Positions 10,212-21,129 are shown, counted from the first letter of the stretch. The stretch: 64,000 bases of DNA from Cylindrotheca closterium (GCA_933822405.4 CAKOGP040001736.1:64981-128980), one strand, 5' to 3'. Notes: generated by a model not told the origin, from the letters alone. A program made the numbers and translations.

Positions 10212-10402
10212 GCTTCACGCACCATTTCAATTTCAAATTACGCACGACCCACACCTTAACCTGACGAGTGTCGTCACTCCACCGCAAACAGAATAAGAAA
10301 TAACCGAACAATAAGAACGCGGCAAAGTTGGCTATTGGATAGCAGAATCTGCATCGTAGTATTCGAATCATCTATCAACAAATCAGGCTCAACCTTACAT
10401 TC

Positions 10403-11926
10403 ATGAAGTCATTTCGGAAGGAACGATCAATTTCGGCAGGGCCAGCAATCAGAGCTCGTGAGAGAAACACTGCACCTGTCCTTTCAGCACGAGAAAGAAT
10501 GGAGACTTACAACCAATCCTACGATCGACCAACGGATCCAACGCGATCCAAGCGCAACCCAAGAACGGCAATATCACAACCTCTTCGAACTTACAGCAAA
10601 CACGCCCCTCTCAGTAGAAGTGCGACCTTGGTGACACATCACCAAAGTAACGCCGAATCCAAACCTTCCTTAAACGTTTCCAAATCCTATCGAGCTGGGA
10701 AGTCTAATCGAAGGTTAGAGTTCCAACAATCACAAGTCCAACACGAACATGCTCAGTCGACTCGTAAATTCACACGTTCCTCGCGAGACTTTCAGAAGAG
10801 GTCCTCGCGAGACTCTATCCAACGACAAAAGTCTTCCAGCGAGGGTTCGACGCTGTCCTCCCGACAGGTATCCATGGGTGATGAGACTTGCTCGGATGCC
10901 CATTCCCGACTCTCAAAGTACAAGACTACAATGGGTAGCTCCTATCGATCGGACCCTTCGTACTTGGTTCCACTCCTCGCTGCCCAAGCTTATCACATTC
11001 CTGGAAACACCTGGTTCCAAGATTGGAGACAATTCATGCGCAATAACCATCCTCTCTTTGGAATCTGCTTACACCATAAACTTCATCCAATCAAATCTTG
11101 CACAAGGATGATTGCTCTTTTTGGATCCATCCTGTTTGGCCTCGTCATGACGAATATCTTTTACTTGTTCTACTTGTGGAACCCTGACTTTGATCAAATT
11201 GTCATGAGCATCACGCTCGACTCGGGTGATATATATACACTCACCACGGGAATGCTTTTACTTTGGACTGTTGGTGGTGGGATCCATGCTTCCTTCAACT
11301 TGTGCTTGTGGTACATTGCCGCTTGCAGTTGCTGCAGAGCGGGTGGCTGCTGCGAAGCAAGGGCCTGTTGCCCGTCATTTGGAAAACATGTGATTCGAGG
11401 TGTCGTTCTTATGATTGTAATCATGACGATTCTTGTCATTCTCATGAGGATCGCCATTGGGAATCCGGAAACTGATACGCTTGATGACGTGGCTACTACT
11501 AGCAACGTTACAGATTCCAATGCTATCGACTTCTTCTTTACCGAAGAGGCCTGGGACTTGAACGTGAACGGGACTGAAGAATTTCACTTTGTGCTTGCGT
11601 ATCTTGTGCAAATGGGCCTTAGCATCTTTGTGTATTACCCGTTCTTTGCCACGGTACTCATGTCAGGTGTATTGGGATGCAATGGAAAGGTGCCCCTCTT
11701 GGGAGGACGCCCATACGAGGTGGCACAATACAAACGTAAACAGCAGCGGGTGAGCAAACTTGGAAACTCTACCTACCTTGATAGCTACTACGGCGAAAGT
11801 TCGGACGAATTTGCTCTAAACTTTACGTTCGTGTCCGATGATCGAGAATCTGCACACGAAGATGACATTGAAATTGTCTGGACGCCCAAAGCAAAGAGAG
11901 AATTTGAACGACGGTGGTCGGCGTGA
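10403..11926 (+). CDS. Multi-pass membrane protein with disordered N-terminus, unknown function
   Basis: Single-exon gene of 507 residues that I do not recognise. The first ~190 residues are basic and Ser/Arg/Gln-rich (probably disordered, many potential phosphosites). Four hydrophobic segments follow: ALFGSILFGLVMTNIFYLFY (about 236-258), TGMLLLWTVGGGIHASFNLC (about 285-310), GVVLMIVIMTILVILM (about 333-350) and a segment around MGLSIFVYYPFFATVLM (about 400-425). Between segments 2 and 3 there is a Cys cluster (CSCCRAGGCCEARACC) that could be palmitoylated or bind metal. The ~80-residue C-terminal tail is acidic and Tyr/Ser-rich. The stretch between segments 3 and 4 has N-glycosylation sequons (NVT, NGT), suggesting it faces the lumen or outside. 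No transporter or receptor signature is visible. Confidence 0.8.
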   Translation: MKSFRKERSISAGPAIRARERNTAPVLSARERMETYNQSYDRPTDPTRSKRNPRTAISQPLRTYSKHAPLSRSATLVTHHQSNAESKPSLNVSKSYRAGKSNRRLEFQQSQVQHEHAQSTRKFTRSSRDFQKRSSRDSIQRQKSSSEGSTLSSRQVSMGDETCSDAHSRLSKYKTTMGSSYRSDPSYLVPLLAAQAYHIPGNTWFQDWRQFMRNNHPLFGICLHHKLHPIKSCTRMIALFGSILFGLVMTNIFYLFYLWNPDFDQIVMSITLDSGDIYTLTTGMLLLWTVGGGIHASFNLCLWYIAACSCCRAGGCCEARACCPSFGKHVIRGVVLMIVIMTILVILMRIAIGNPETDTLDDVATTSNVTDSNAIDFFFTEEAWDLNVNGTEEFHFVLAYLVQMGLSIFVYYPFFATVLMSGVLGCNGKVPLLGGRPYEVAQYKRKQQRVSKLGNSTYLDSYYGESSDEFALNFTFVSDDRESAHEDDIEIVWTPKAKREFERRWSA

Positions 11927-12218
11927 GGCAAGTTGTAAACATTTTCAGTGAAACGGTCGAAGTTTGACGAGATGATAATCAGAGCTACAGTATTGATACA
12001 GAATCGTAAACTGTGTCTCTGTATATTAGAGTCTATTCCATTTCTTCACAACTCCTGAAATCAAGAAAATAGATTGCGGACAAGAAACAGACCATAAAAA
12101 TAAAAAAATCGCCCCCAATGCAACGCGAAGTCCGTTGCGACGAAAATCCGAACACATGCTTCCTCTTGTTGAATGCCTTCATATAAAAAATATACCGTAA
12201 TAATAAAGAATCCTTGCT

Positions 12219-13571
12219 ATGAAATCTTTTGCACTACTCCTATCTTCTACTTTGCTCGTTGGTACAGTCCACGCTGGTGCCATTGACACAACCACGAGGA
12301 ATGGCAATTGTGTCCTCAAAAGCACCAACGATGCTCTGGAAGAAAACGCCTCGTCAGACTCTCAAACAAATGATACTACCTGCATAATAACTGCTGATGA
12401 TGATGATTCTGAAGTCATTTCAGAAGCCAGCTATTCAGGCGTGACGGCTCCAGCACCCAAAGAATTCGATGAGTTTGGTTCAGATCTAGGAGTGGAACAG
12501 TCCATTGATTCAACTCGAGCCAAGGAATGTCTTGCGACCATTGAGAGTGCACGAGAGTACATCACCACCGAGGTCATGGTCGATGAGAAATATGCAAAGA
12601 CGAGGGACCTATGCAAGAATCAGCACAAAGATTGTACTTTATGGAGTGTCCTAGGTGAATGCGAAAACAATCCCGGATACATGCATGTCAACTGTGCTCC
12701 TGTATGCCAATCTTGTGAGGTGAGTTTTCAAAGGTTTCTCAAGCATCATTCATCCATCCAGTATTTGTATTACATTAGGTGACTGACCAATTTTCATCTT
12801 TTTCGGCTATAGATGCTCCATATCGAAACAAGATGTCCTTTGGATCCTAATGCCGTGGATGCCATGTATCCAGGAGACCTTTCCAAAATGTTTGAAAGAA
12901 TTCTCAGCTCGCCTGAGTACAAACAGTTTGAGCCAGTGGTTGTATCGAGACCACCAGAAGGGCCATGGATGATGCAATTCGACAACATTTTGTCGGAAGC
13001 TGAAGCCCAAAGACTCATTGAATTGGGAGGAGAACAAGGATACGAAAGATCTTCGGATGTTGGAAAGCAAAAGAAGGATGGAACCCACGAGAATTACGTC
13101 AATGGGGGGAGAACGTCCACCAACGCATGGTGTGTCGGAGACTGCTACGAAGATCCCATTGCACAAGTCGTGATGGGAAGAATAGAAAACATTACCGGCA
13201 TTCCGGAAACCAACTCGGAGAACTTGCAACTGCTTCGGTATGAACACGACCAGTTCTACCAAGTCCACAGCGACTACATTCCATACCACACCGAACGGCC
13301 TTGCGGTGTTCGAATTTTGACGTTTTACATGTATTTGAACGAAGTGGAGGAAGGTGGCGGTACAAACTTTCCAAGAGTCAGAAATGTAACAGTGACCCCA
13401 AAGAGAGGCAGAGCCGTCTTGTGGCCAAGTGTGCATGATAAGGATCCAAACGCACAGGATTCTCGAACGAATCATCAGGCTTTGCCTGTCATCAAGGGCA
13501 TCAAGTATGGTGCCAATGCATGGATTCATCAACGTGACTTCAAGGGACCGAATAACAGAGGGTGTAACTAG
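12219..13571 (+). CDS. ShKT-domain prolyl 4-hydroxylase, tandem copy 1
   Basis: Two exons, 12219-12719 and 12813-13571, joined in phase 0 (donor GAG|GTGAGT, acceptor GCTATAG), giving 419 residues. The start gives a signal peptide (SFALLLSSTLLVGTVHAGA). An acidic Thr/Asn-rich segment precedes a single ShKT unit (CKNQHKDCTLWSVLGECENN, then PGYMHVNCAPVCQSC). The catalytic domain keeps the iron ligands HxD (QVHSDYIPYH) and distal His (TNHQALPVIKG) and the 2-oxoglutarate Lys (IKYGANAWIH). Expected role: hydroxylation of prolines in secreted or wall glycoproteins in the ER. Exon 2, the intron and the upstream leader are almost the same as in the copy at 13966; the two diverge mainly in the first exon and after about 13285. 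Confidence 0.9.
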
Positions 13572-13965
13572 TAACTACTTGTATTTTCTTGTTTTATTTT
13601 ATTTTAGTACTTGCTATTATAGTATTTCCCACAAAACCTAAACGGCTGGATAGACCATCCACTTTTCAACGAGCTTCTCGTCCCTCATCATAGCCTTGGA
13701 ATCGGTGCCCGATTAGCTCCGTCTTCCGCAGTGTGCATAGGAGAGTAGAAAAGGCTACATACTGCAGTGTACGCCCATCATAGTCGCACGATACTATTTT
13801 TGTGTGAATATGACGGGTTCCCCCATTATGAGGGACCAAAAAGTCCCTTACCCCCAATGATGTGCGATGCGAAGTCCGTTGGACAAATCCGAACCCACAA
13901 ATATGTTGTGTTGGATGCCTTATTACATTGTACTGGTGCTGTATTCATAATAAAGAAATCTTGCA

Positions 13966-15294
13966 ATGAAATTGTTTGCACCACTCCTATCCTCTGCTTT
14001 ACTTGTTGGTACAGCCCACGCTGGTGCCATCGACACGGCCACGAGGAATGCTGTTTTCAAGAGCAACGATGCTCTCGACGACGTCGACACACAGACAAAT
14101 GATACCTGCATCACTGCCGATGATGATTCTGAAGTCATTTCAGAAGCCAGCTATTCAGGCGTGGCGGCTCCAGCACCCAAAGAATATGATGAGCTTGGCT
14201 CTGATTTGGGCGTGGAACAATCCATTGATGCAATTCGAGCCAAGGAATGTCTTGCGACCATTGAGAGTGCAAGAAAATATGTTGCCAACGAGGTGATGGT
14301 CGATGAGAAATACGCAAAGACGAGGGACCTATGCAAGAATCAGCACAAAGATTGTACTTTCTGGAGTGTCTTAGGAGAATGCGAAAACAATCCCGGATAC
14401 ATGCATGTCAACTGTGCTCCTGTATGCCAATCTTGTGAGGTGAGTTTTAAGAAAAGGTTTCTCAAGCATCATTCATCCATCCAGTATTTGTATCACATTA
14501 GGTGACTGACCAATTTTCATCTTTTTCGCATATAGATGCTCCATATCGAAACAAGATGTCCTTTGGATCCCAATGCCGTGGATGCCATGTATCCAGGAGA
14601 CCTTTCCAAAATGTTTGAAAGAATTCTCAGCTCGCCTGAGTACAAACAGTTTGAGCCAGTGGTTGTATCGAGACCACCAGAAGGGCCATGGATGATGCAA
14701 TTCGACAACATTTTGTCGGAAGCTGAAGCCCAAAGACTCATTGAATTGGGAGGAGAACAAGGATACGAAAGATCTTCGGATGTTGGAAAGCAAAAGAAGG
14801 ATGGAACCCACGAGAATTACGTCAATGGGGGGAGAACGTCCACCAACGCATGGTGTGTCGGAGACTGCTACGAAGATCCCATTGCACAAGTCGTGATGGG
14901 AAGAATAGAAAACATTACCGGCATTCCGGAAACCAACTCGGAGAACTTGCAACTGCTTCGGTATGAACACGACCAGTTCTACCAAGTCCACAGCGACTAC
15001 ATTCCATACAACCTACAACGGCCATGCGGTGTTCGAATTTTGACGTTTTACATGTATCTGAACGAAGTCGAGGAAGGAGGCGGTACAAACTTTCCACATG
15101 TCAACAATGTAACAGTGACTCCAAAAAGAGGCAGAGCCGTCTTGTGGCCAAGTGTACATGATAAGGATCCAAACAAGAAGGATTCTCGAACTGATCACCA
15201 GGCTTTGCCTGTCATCAAGGGCGTCAAGTATGGTGCCAATGCATGGATTCATCAACGTGACTTCAAGGGCCCGAATAGTAGAGGGTGCGCCTAA
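13966..15294 (+). CDS. ShKT-domain prolyl 4-hydroxylase, tandem copy 2
   Basis: Two exons, 13966-14439 and 14536-15294 (phase 0, donor GAG|GTGAGT, acceptor CATATAG), 410 residues. Domain order is signal peptide (FAPLLSSALLVGTAHAGA), acidic spacer, one ShKT unit (CTFWSVLGECENNPGYM), and a 2-oxoglutarate/Fe(II) prolyl 4-hydroxylase domain with QVHSDY, DHQALPVIKG and VKYGANAWIH. The first ~465 bases of exon 2 differ from copy 1 by a single base on my reading (C for T in the Asn codon near 14570), and the introns are nearly identical too. Exon 1 is more diverged and 27 bases shorter. This is a recent tandem duplication or gene conversion. Both copies keep all catalytic residues. Confidence 0.9.
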
Positions 15295-15336
15295 AAAAAT
15301 TTAAAATACATTTTGTTGTCAATGATGAGTATGGAT

Positions 15337-15372
15337 ATTCACAAGGATCCGAATAATAGATGGTGCAACTAA
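15337..15372 (+). pseudogene. Relic of a third P4H 3' end
   Basis: About 35 bases here resemble the last codons of the P4H genes: the text around GATCCGAATAATAGATGG and GTGCAACTAA matches the region coding for GPNNRGC plus the stop at 13548-13571. It lies 43 bp after the stop of copy 2. The match is short, so it may mark the edge of the tandem duplication rather than a lost third gene. Confidence 0.4.
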
Positions 15373-15387
15373 ACTGATACATTATTG

Positions 15388-17949
15388 TTAACGATTAGGA
15401 TTGTAGTTTCTAGAAACGGGCTCCTGTTCCTTGGTGTATACCGTCGAGAAACCAAAGCTGAAGTCGTCGCCCGGTGGAGCGTACGATCCTTGATCTTTGT
15501 TTTTCTTTTTCGCATAGCAGAAACAAAATAGACAGAGCAAAAGTAGAGCAGAACCCCCCACCGCAATGCCCACGATAACCCCGATCGAGTAAACTTCCCC
15601 TGGCTGTGGCACCACGTCTTGGTTTGCACCAGCTGTGCTAGATGGCGGTCTTGTTGATGTGTCTTCGGTAGGTTCCGAGGTTGGTGCTGAAGTGAATTCT
15701 GGAAAGACAATACTAGAAATTTCAGTCATATTGTCAAAGACATTGAACTGTTTCAATGATGCCACAAAAGCGTCTCGAGAATCTTCCGATGCAAAGGGAA
15801 GGCCGGCAAGTTGTTCCACCATAATGCCAGAGCCTCGGGCGAACCACTCAAACGTGTGATCGTAAATGATTCGAACACCAACTTGGTTGCCCTCCACTTG
15901 AAGCTTTCTTGTGTCTCCATCGGCAGTATCAACGATAGTATCGTCATCATCGCCATCATCATCATCTTCCTCGTCGGCCATAAAGATAGGACCGACTCCA
16001 GTAATTCTTGGAATGTTCTCCAACACTTGAAAGGAACCAGTGGAAGAAGCGTAGAAGGTTTCGATGTGATTGATTAACTTCGCTTCAAAGGCATTCAAGC
16101 AATAGTTTCTACACGAAAGCATTCCGAATAGATATACTTCCAAGTCTTCCACGATATCAATGGTCGGAACCAGAATGGAAGGAGCTCCCGAACTTGTAGG
16201 TGGGGACGTTGGGGCGCCCGTACTTGGTGGGCCAGTGCGGATCCACGTTGGTGCGGCTGTTGGTTCCGAAGTCACCGGAGCAGAGGTTGGATCCTGAGTA
16301 ATTGGTGCAGCACTTGGAGTTCCAGTGCTTGGAAAGAGTGGTGTCACGGTGGGATCCAGAGTCACTGGTGAAGTACTTGGCTCGCGTGTCACTGGCGCAA
16401 TCGATGGTGCTGGTGTGATTGGAGCAAGAGTGGGGAACTTGGTTGGTTCTGGAGTCGCTAGAGTAGGAATGGGCGTTTGTCTTGTGGGTCCTGGTGTCGC
16501 TAGAGTAGGACTAGGCGTTTGTCTTGTGGGTTCTGGGGTTGCTGGACTGGGACCGGGTGTTTGTCTTGTGGGCGATGGAGTAATTCTCGTAGGACTGGGA
16601 GTAACTCTTGTCGGACTTGGTGTTTGTCCTGCTGGAGTGGGTGGCGTCACGGTAGGACTAGGAGTAAGTCTTGTTGGACTAGGCGTCGCTTTGCTTGGGC
16701 TAGTGGTTGGGGTTGCAAAGAGGTTATCGTTGTCGCAACAGCTCAAAAATGTTGGATTGAGGCCATTGGTGGGACAGCAGCTACCAAGCAATCCCAATTC
16801 AGCGCATTTTGCGTGAACGGAACAAGCCATATTCTCCTGCGCCTCCCTTGGTGTTTCATTTGGGGCTAGAGTTTCAGTTGGTGTATCAACCGGAGCATTT
16901 GGAGCATTTGGAACGGTCCAATCTGTCTCAGCAAAGTTGTAGGTAACGCCATCGTTACAGGTAAAGGACAAATCCTGAAAGTGCGACTTGAGTTGCAAGT
17001 TTTCATCGAGAAACCCAAAAGTGCCTTCAATGGTGTTATCGATATCTTGTGCTTGGCGCCACTTGTTGTCAATGGCAGTGAACCAATAGTACTTCCAGCC
17101 TCTCGTGACTCCAATTTCGCAGTAAAAGTCTCTAAAGAATTGGACTTGGTTTGCCACGCTAGGAATTCCAATGTTTCCAACAATGTCTTCTGCTGAAACT
17201 GAACCAGACTCTGGCCATCCAGTTTCACCAATAATGAGCTCTTTGCCGGCAGATTCGGGAAGGTTCATGACCCAGTCCAAATCAGTCACCATATCGGCAA
17301 TGGCTCCATTAATGTTGATTCCTTCCCAAAATGGGAAAATATTGGCATAGATGACATCGACAGCCGATCTCAAGTTGGAGTACTGACTATAGGTTGGTGC
17401 AATTTCGGTAATAGTGACTGGCAATCCTGATAGCCCCCCGTCGGCTAGGATTCCTCGGATTTGATTCATGTAATCAATAATGGTTTCCGCAGTGACTTCT
17501 TCCCGGTAGACAGCCTCTGATCCGACAGTGACACCCAAAACTGTGTTCTCGTCGACAAGTCCATTATTAATCAAGTTAAATAAGGCTCCCTTTTCGCCTT
17601 CGAAGACGTATTCAAACTCGGAAATCCAAACACCCAACCAGACTTGAAGGCCCAATTCCTTGGCCGCAGTGAGTACCATATCACCTTGTCCACAGTCTGC
17701 CAGACTCAAAATTCGGATGCGACTAGTAACACGACTTAGCATATTTAAGTCGGTCCTGATTTGTTCCATGGATTTGCACTTGTCCCAGGCAAAATCAGGA
17801 CCTTGACGCGTGTTGTAGTTGATTCCATGAAGTTCAATGGGAGCTGCTGACACTCTATTGCTGTAAAGTAGTAGGGGCTGCAAGGTACTGAATAACAGCC
17901 ATGATATTATAGAGCCGTAGCTTCTAGAGGAATATTGGTTTCGCATCAT
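15388..17949 (-). CDS. GH17 beta-1,3-glucanase-like protein on a Thr/Pro stalk with a C-terminal membrane anchor
   Basis: Single-exon gene of 853 residues. ATG 17949 is chosen because the longer frame begins with GTG and this start gives a signal peptide (IISWLLFSTLQPLLLYSN). The N-terminal ~350 residues are a GH17 fold: LHGINYNTRQG near the start, the acid/base Glu in GVTVGSEAV and the nucleophile Glu in IIGETGWPES. A small Cys-rich piece (CSVHAKCAELGLLGSCCPTN) follows, then a repetitive stalk of TPSPT / TPxPT units, an unrecognised extracellular region with an Asp run (EEDDDDGDDDD), one transmembrane helix (IGVIVGIAVGGSALLLLCLF) and a short cytosolic tail. Expected activity: hydrolysis or remodelling of beta-1,3-glucans such as wall callose or chrysolaminarin, at the cell surface. 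The tail after the helix is unusual for a GH17 enzyme, which is normally soluble or GPI-anchored. Confidence 0.87.
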   Translation of the reverse strand: MMRNQYSSRSYGSIISWLLFSTLQPLLLYSNRVSAAPIELHGINYNTRQGPDFAWDKCKSMEQIRTDLNMLSRVTSRIRILSLADCGQGDMVLTAAKELGLQVWLGVWISEFEYVFEGEKGALFNLINNGLVDENTVLGVTVGSEAVYREEVTAETIIDYMNQIRGILADGGLSGLPVTITEIAPTYSQYSNLRSAVDVIYANIFPFWEGININGAIADMVTDLDWVMNLPESAGKELIIGETGWPESGSVSAEDIVGNIGIPSVANQVQFFRDFYCEIGVTRGWKYYWFTAIDNKWRQAQDIDNTIEGTFGFLDENLQLKSHFQDLSFTCNDGVTYNFAETDWTVPNAPNAPVDTPTETLAPNETPREAQENMACSVHAKCAELGLLGSCCPTNGLNPTFLSCCDNDNLFATPTTSPSKATPSPTRLTPSPTVTPPTPAGQTPSPTRVTPSPTRITPSPTRQTPGPSPATPEPTRQTPSPTLATPGPTRQTPIPTLATPEPTKFPTLAPITPAPSIAPVTREPSTSPVTLDPTVTPLFPSTGTPSAAPITQDPTSAPVTSEPTAAPTWIRTGPPSTGAPTSPPTSSGAPSILVPTIDIVEDLEVYLFGMLSCRNYCLNAFEAKLINHIETFYASSTGSFQVLENIPRITGVGPIFMADEEDDDDGDDDDTIVDTADGDTRKLQVEGNQVGVRIIYDHTFEWFARGSGIMVEQLAGLPFASEDSRDAFVASLKQFNVFDNMTEISSIVFPEFTSAPTSEPTEDTSTRPPSSTAGANQDVVPQPGEVYSIGVIVGIAVGGSALLLLCLFCFCYAKKKNKDQGSYAPPGDDFSFGFSTVYTKEQEPVSRNYNPNR

Positions 17950-18504
17950 GTAATTGTTTGTTGACACAGACAATGATGCAAATGTCGGTACCTCAAATGC
18001 TGAATTGTTGCTATTGTAATGATGCAGTCGGTCGAGGAGGAACACAAGGAGGGCCGAAATTCAATCCTGCCTCAAGACTGGTCGGCTTTTTAGCCTACCC
18101 GGAGTTCAAAATGGACGAAAACGATTGGTCGAAGGGTTCGCGTGAGCGAGCCACGCGCACTTCAAACATGGGTACTTAGACGAATATGTTTCTTAGTATG
18201 TGTATAGCATAGAATTGGTTCAAACATACCACTCAAACAAGACTTGCTCTTCTCACAAAATTCAAATTGAAGACTTAAAGTAGCTGTGAAGTGTTTTACA
18301 CTTTGAAACTATGGAAACAAACTGATAAACTGATAAATTGGTTTCCCATCATGACTTTTAAAATGCCGGTAGATACGTAGAAGATTCTATCTACTGCATT
18401 TTGGCGTCTCCTGGACTGCATTCGATTGGAACTAGTACTTTGTTGGAGAAAATGAGTGAGTCGAAACGACTGACTCGTCCGAATACTGTTGTCAGTCCCA
18501 ATAA
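17950..18504. other. Spacer upstream of the GH17 gene
   Basis: No convincing gene. The first ~100 bp are probably the GH17 5' UTR and promoter. Confidence 0.35.
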
Positions 18505-19285
18505 CACAATGAATGTTGCTTGGTGGCTGCTTGCTTCGTTGTTCTGTCTGTCTTCTTAGGTATTCTGCAGTACCTAATGACTTTTGTCAATGCTAGTAGA
18601 ACAGTGGGTCGTGTCATGTTCCGTTTGGTCATATCATACACGCATTATACAGCAATTCCATCATCCTTGTTCCTACTAGTACTACTATCTACTACTAGGC
18701 TTGCTAGTACTACCGTTTTAACAGCAATACTAGTAAGTTGTTGCTGTTGCTGCGGGCTCTGGTTAGCTACTGCTAGCCAACCGGCCGCCCAGCTACTAGC
18801 CACAGGAGCTATGAGAAGAACATTGTTGTTAGTGGATCAAATGGCAACAACCCCCAACGCACGATTGATTCCATCACATTCTTCTTTTTGTGGCAAGTTA
18901 TCGTCTTCTCTGCCGACTACTAGCTAGTGGCACTAGCTTCCACTCGGAAGAAGAAGCAGCAGGTCGTGACAGGTTGTGAAAAGTGCATAAAAGGTAACAG
19001 GTGGCAACAGGTCGTGACTAGCCAGGTCATGTCGTCGAGATCCCACGAGCATCTGTGCCTTGTTGGCTGGTTGGTTGGTGGATTAGACAGCGGGACACTT
19101 TGTGTTCCGCTTTCTTCCTGATGACAGTTAGTCGATTCTCATTTGGAGGCATTTTGGTGCTCTGGACGGTGTGTATGACATCATTTCTATTACGACTACC
19201 ATCGGCGGAATGATTCTAAGGTTCTTGGCTACTGAGGCGGGGTGGCTCAAAAGTTGATTGTCCTGCTGCTTTTGAGCCATTCTCC
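18505..19285 (+). repeat. Diverged direct repeat, copy 1
   Basis: Shares an ordered series of blocks with 19530-20345, offset by about 1.03-1.07 kb: ATGTTGCTTGG near the start, GAGATCCCACGAG at 19038, GTGGATTAGACAGCGG at 19078, ATGACATCAT at about 19168 and TGGCTCAAAAGTTGATTGTC at 19243. No intact gene is seen inside; short frames are not conserved between the copies. It could be an old transposable element or a long-terminal-repeat-like pair. Confidence 0.7.
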
Positions 19286-19529
19286 TCCTTTTTAGGACCT
19301 TTTGATGCTCTCCATGACATGGTCAGTTGTCACACTACTAACTATGCTCGGAATAAGCTGGAACAATGAGGTTGATTTCACGTTTTTGCGGTCAAAAGAA
19401 TTCATATATTTGTTTTCTATTGTTTTGACTGTGGTAATAATACCGGTACGATATTCAATATTATATATTTTATATTGGCAACTTGAAACCGCATGCGCAT
19501 TAATTAGTCGAGTCATACCAGACTTGGCG

Positions 19530-20345
19530 CCAACTACACAATGTTGCTTGGCCACTTGCTTTGTTGTTCTGCCTATCTTCTTTTTTAAAAGGTATTCTAC
19601 CTACCGGTACCTAATACCGAATGTGTTTAATCAATAGAACGGCGTATCATATTAAGTTCATTTTCGTCCTACACGCACTACAGTTCCTTCCTACTGCTAG
19701 CTACCGCCCAAGCCTGCTACTAGTAGTAATACTCGGAGTCGGTACTACTCTCGCTCCTAAAATTTCCCCCAAGGAAACCGCCCAGTCAGTCAAGACTTCT
19801 TGTCCTTATTCTCTCTACAGTAGCAGCAGCAGATTGTGGAATTGTGTTGTGTTGTGCTGTGGCTGCAACTGCGCCCATCCACCAGCCATTGTTTCTCCTT
19901 CTTTTCTCGCCATGAGAATGATGTTGCTTGTTGGAAATCCAGCTAGCGATTGTTGGTTCTTGGTTGGAAGCGAGAAAGTTGTTGCTGCTGTTGTTGTTTC
20001 CCCAGCCACCATGGAGAGGCCAGTCGTCAGTAAAATTGAAGAAGAAGAAGAAGGAGAAGAATGTGACAGGTGACAGGAGACCAGGTATTGTTGTCGAGAT
20101 CCCACGAGTATCCATGCTCCATTGGCTAGTTGGATGGTGGATTAGACAGCGGAACATTTCTGAATGTCCCACCAGGTACCAGTAGTACTACTCAATGCTT
20201 GGTGGCTTTGATGGTGAGTGCGTTTTGGTGCTTTGGGCGGCGGTGGGTACCGTATGACATCATCATTGCTATTGCTATCATCGACGCGGAATGTTCTTCA
20301 GGAAGGGCGGATGGCTCAAAAGTTGATTGTCCTGCGTTAGGGTTC
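19530..20345 (+). repeat. Diverged direct repeat, copy 2
   Basis: Second member of the pair described at 18505-19285, with the same block order ending in TGGCTCAAAAGTTGATTGTC at about 20312. Both copies contain AGAAGAAGAAG-type runs and short CTAGTAGTACTA tracts. About 240 bp of AT-rich unique DNA separate the copies. The copies have drifted strongly, with many indels. Confidence 0.7.
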
Positions 20346-21129
20346 TATTAGCTGCTATGTAGTATTATTGTACGATCGTGGTGGGAGTTTTGCGGCGTTT
20401 CGAATGAGGATGATGTATGGCGTAGCATGGTCGGAAAAAGGTTCTGGAGGGCGTTTGAAGGATGACATTTTGCTTTACTATTTGTACCATACAACAATCA
20501 AGAATTGGCGGAATGATTTATTCGTTCATTCTAATATACCGGTATGCATATATATTCGATTCGGAGGGCCTTTTGATGTTAGCGGTATCGTATGCGTGAT
20601 AGCAACACATTGTGTCCGTTGTCACAGAATAGTTCAGTACATGTATTAACAAACCGTATCACGATCGGAATGAGCCCGAACATAATGAAGACTGTGATGT
20701 CATGAATTTTGCGGGCCTTTTGTGCTTTTGTGTGAGACATTTTTGGAAGACACGTATTTTCAGACATCATAATATTGTGAGGTGTTAGATGTTGCAAGCT
20801 GTCGTATCTGGCTGTTAGTTTTAATTGGCCATCATTTGGTCGCGAACTCTAGGAAAATAACGTCTTCTCCCAAACCACGCGACAGAAATGCCACGTGGTA
20901 CCGTGAACTACGTACACATTTCTTATTTTAATAGTAAACATTTTGAATTTCCAGCATTTTCATCGGTAATTTCTCCATTTTCAATATCGCTCATCTTTGT
21001 CAGGCACCATTCGCCTCTCTAGTGCACCACATCAGTAGTATTATACTGGTAGTATCACATCACATCAACACAATAATACACGAGATATAATAATACAAAC
21101 AAAACGAAAACGAAAACGAAAACAATACA
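20346..21129. other. Spacer, promoter side of the LRR gene
   Basis: No gene seen. It contains TACCGGTA at 20537 and, just before the LRR start, a short microsatellite of AAAACG units (about 21100-21124) that would lie in the 5' UTR. Confidence 0.4.

Larger units (their letters stand above)
9449..10402. other. Spacer between P4H gene and membrane-protein gene
   Basis: Apart from the minus-strand ankyrin-like relic and the perfect inverted repeat at 10178-10211, I see no intact gene in this stretch. Confidence 0.4.

Noticed and set aside
12807..13532. 241-codon antisense frame over the P4H exon (and its twin in copy 2)
   Set aside because: It is a shadow of the conserved catalytic exon; it appears in both copies only because the DNA is duplicated.
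16325..16816. Gly/Val-rich plus-strand frame
   Set aside because: It is the reverse reading of the TPSPT repeats of the GH17 gene.
18520..20185. Several short plus-strand frames in the repeat region
   Set aside because: They are not conserved between the two repeat copies and have no motif.
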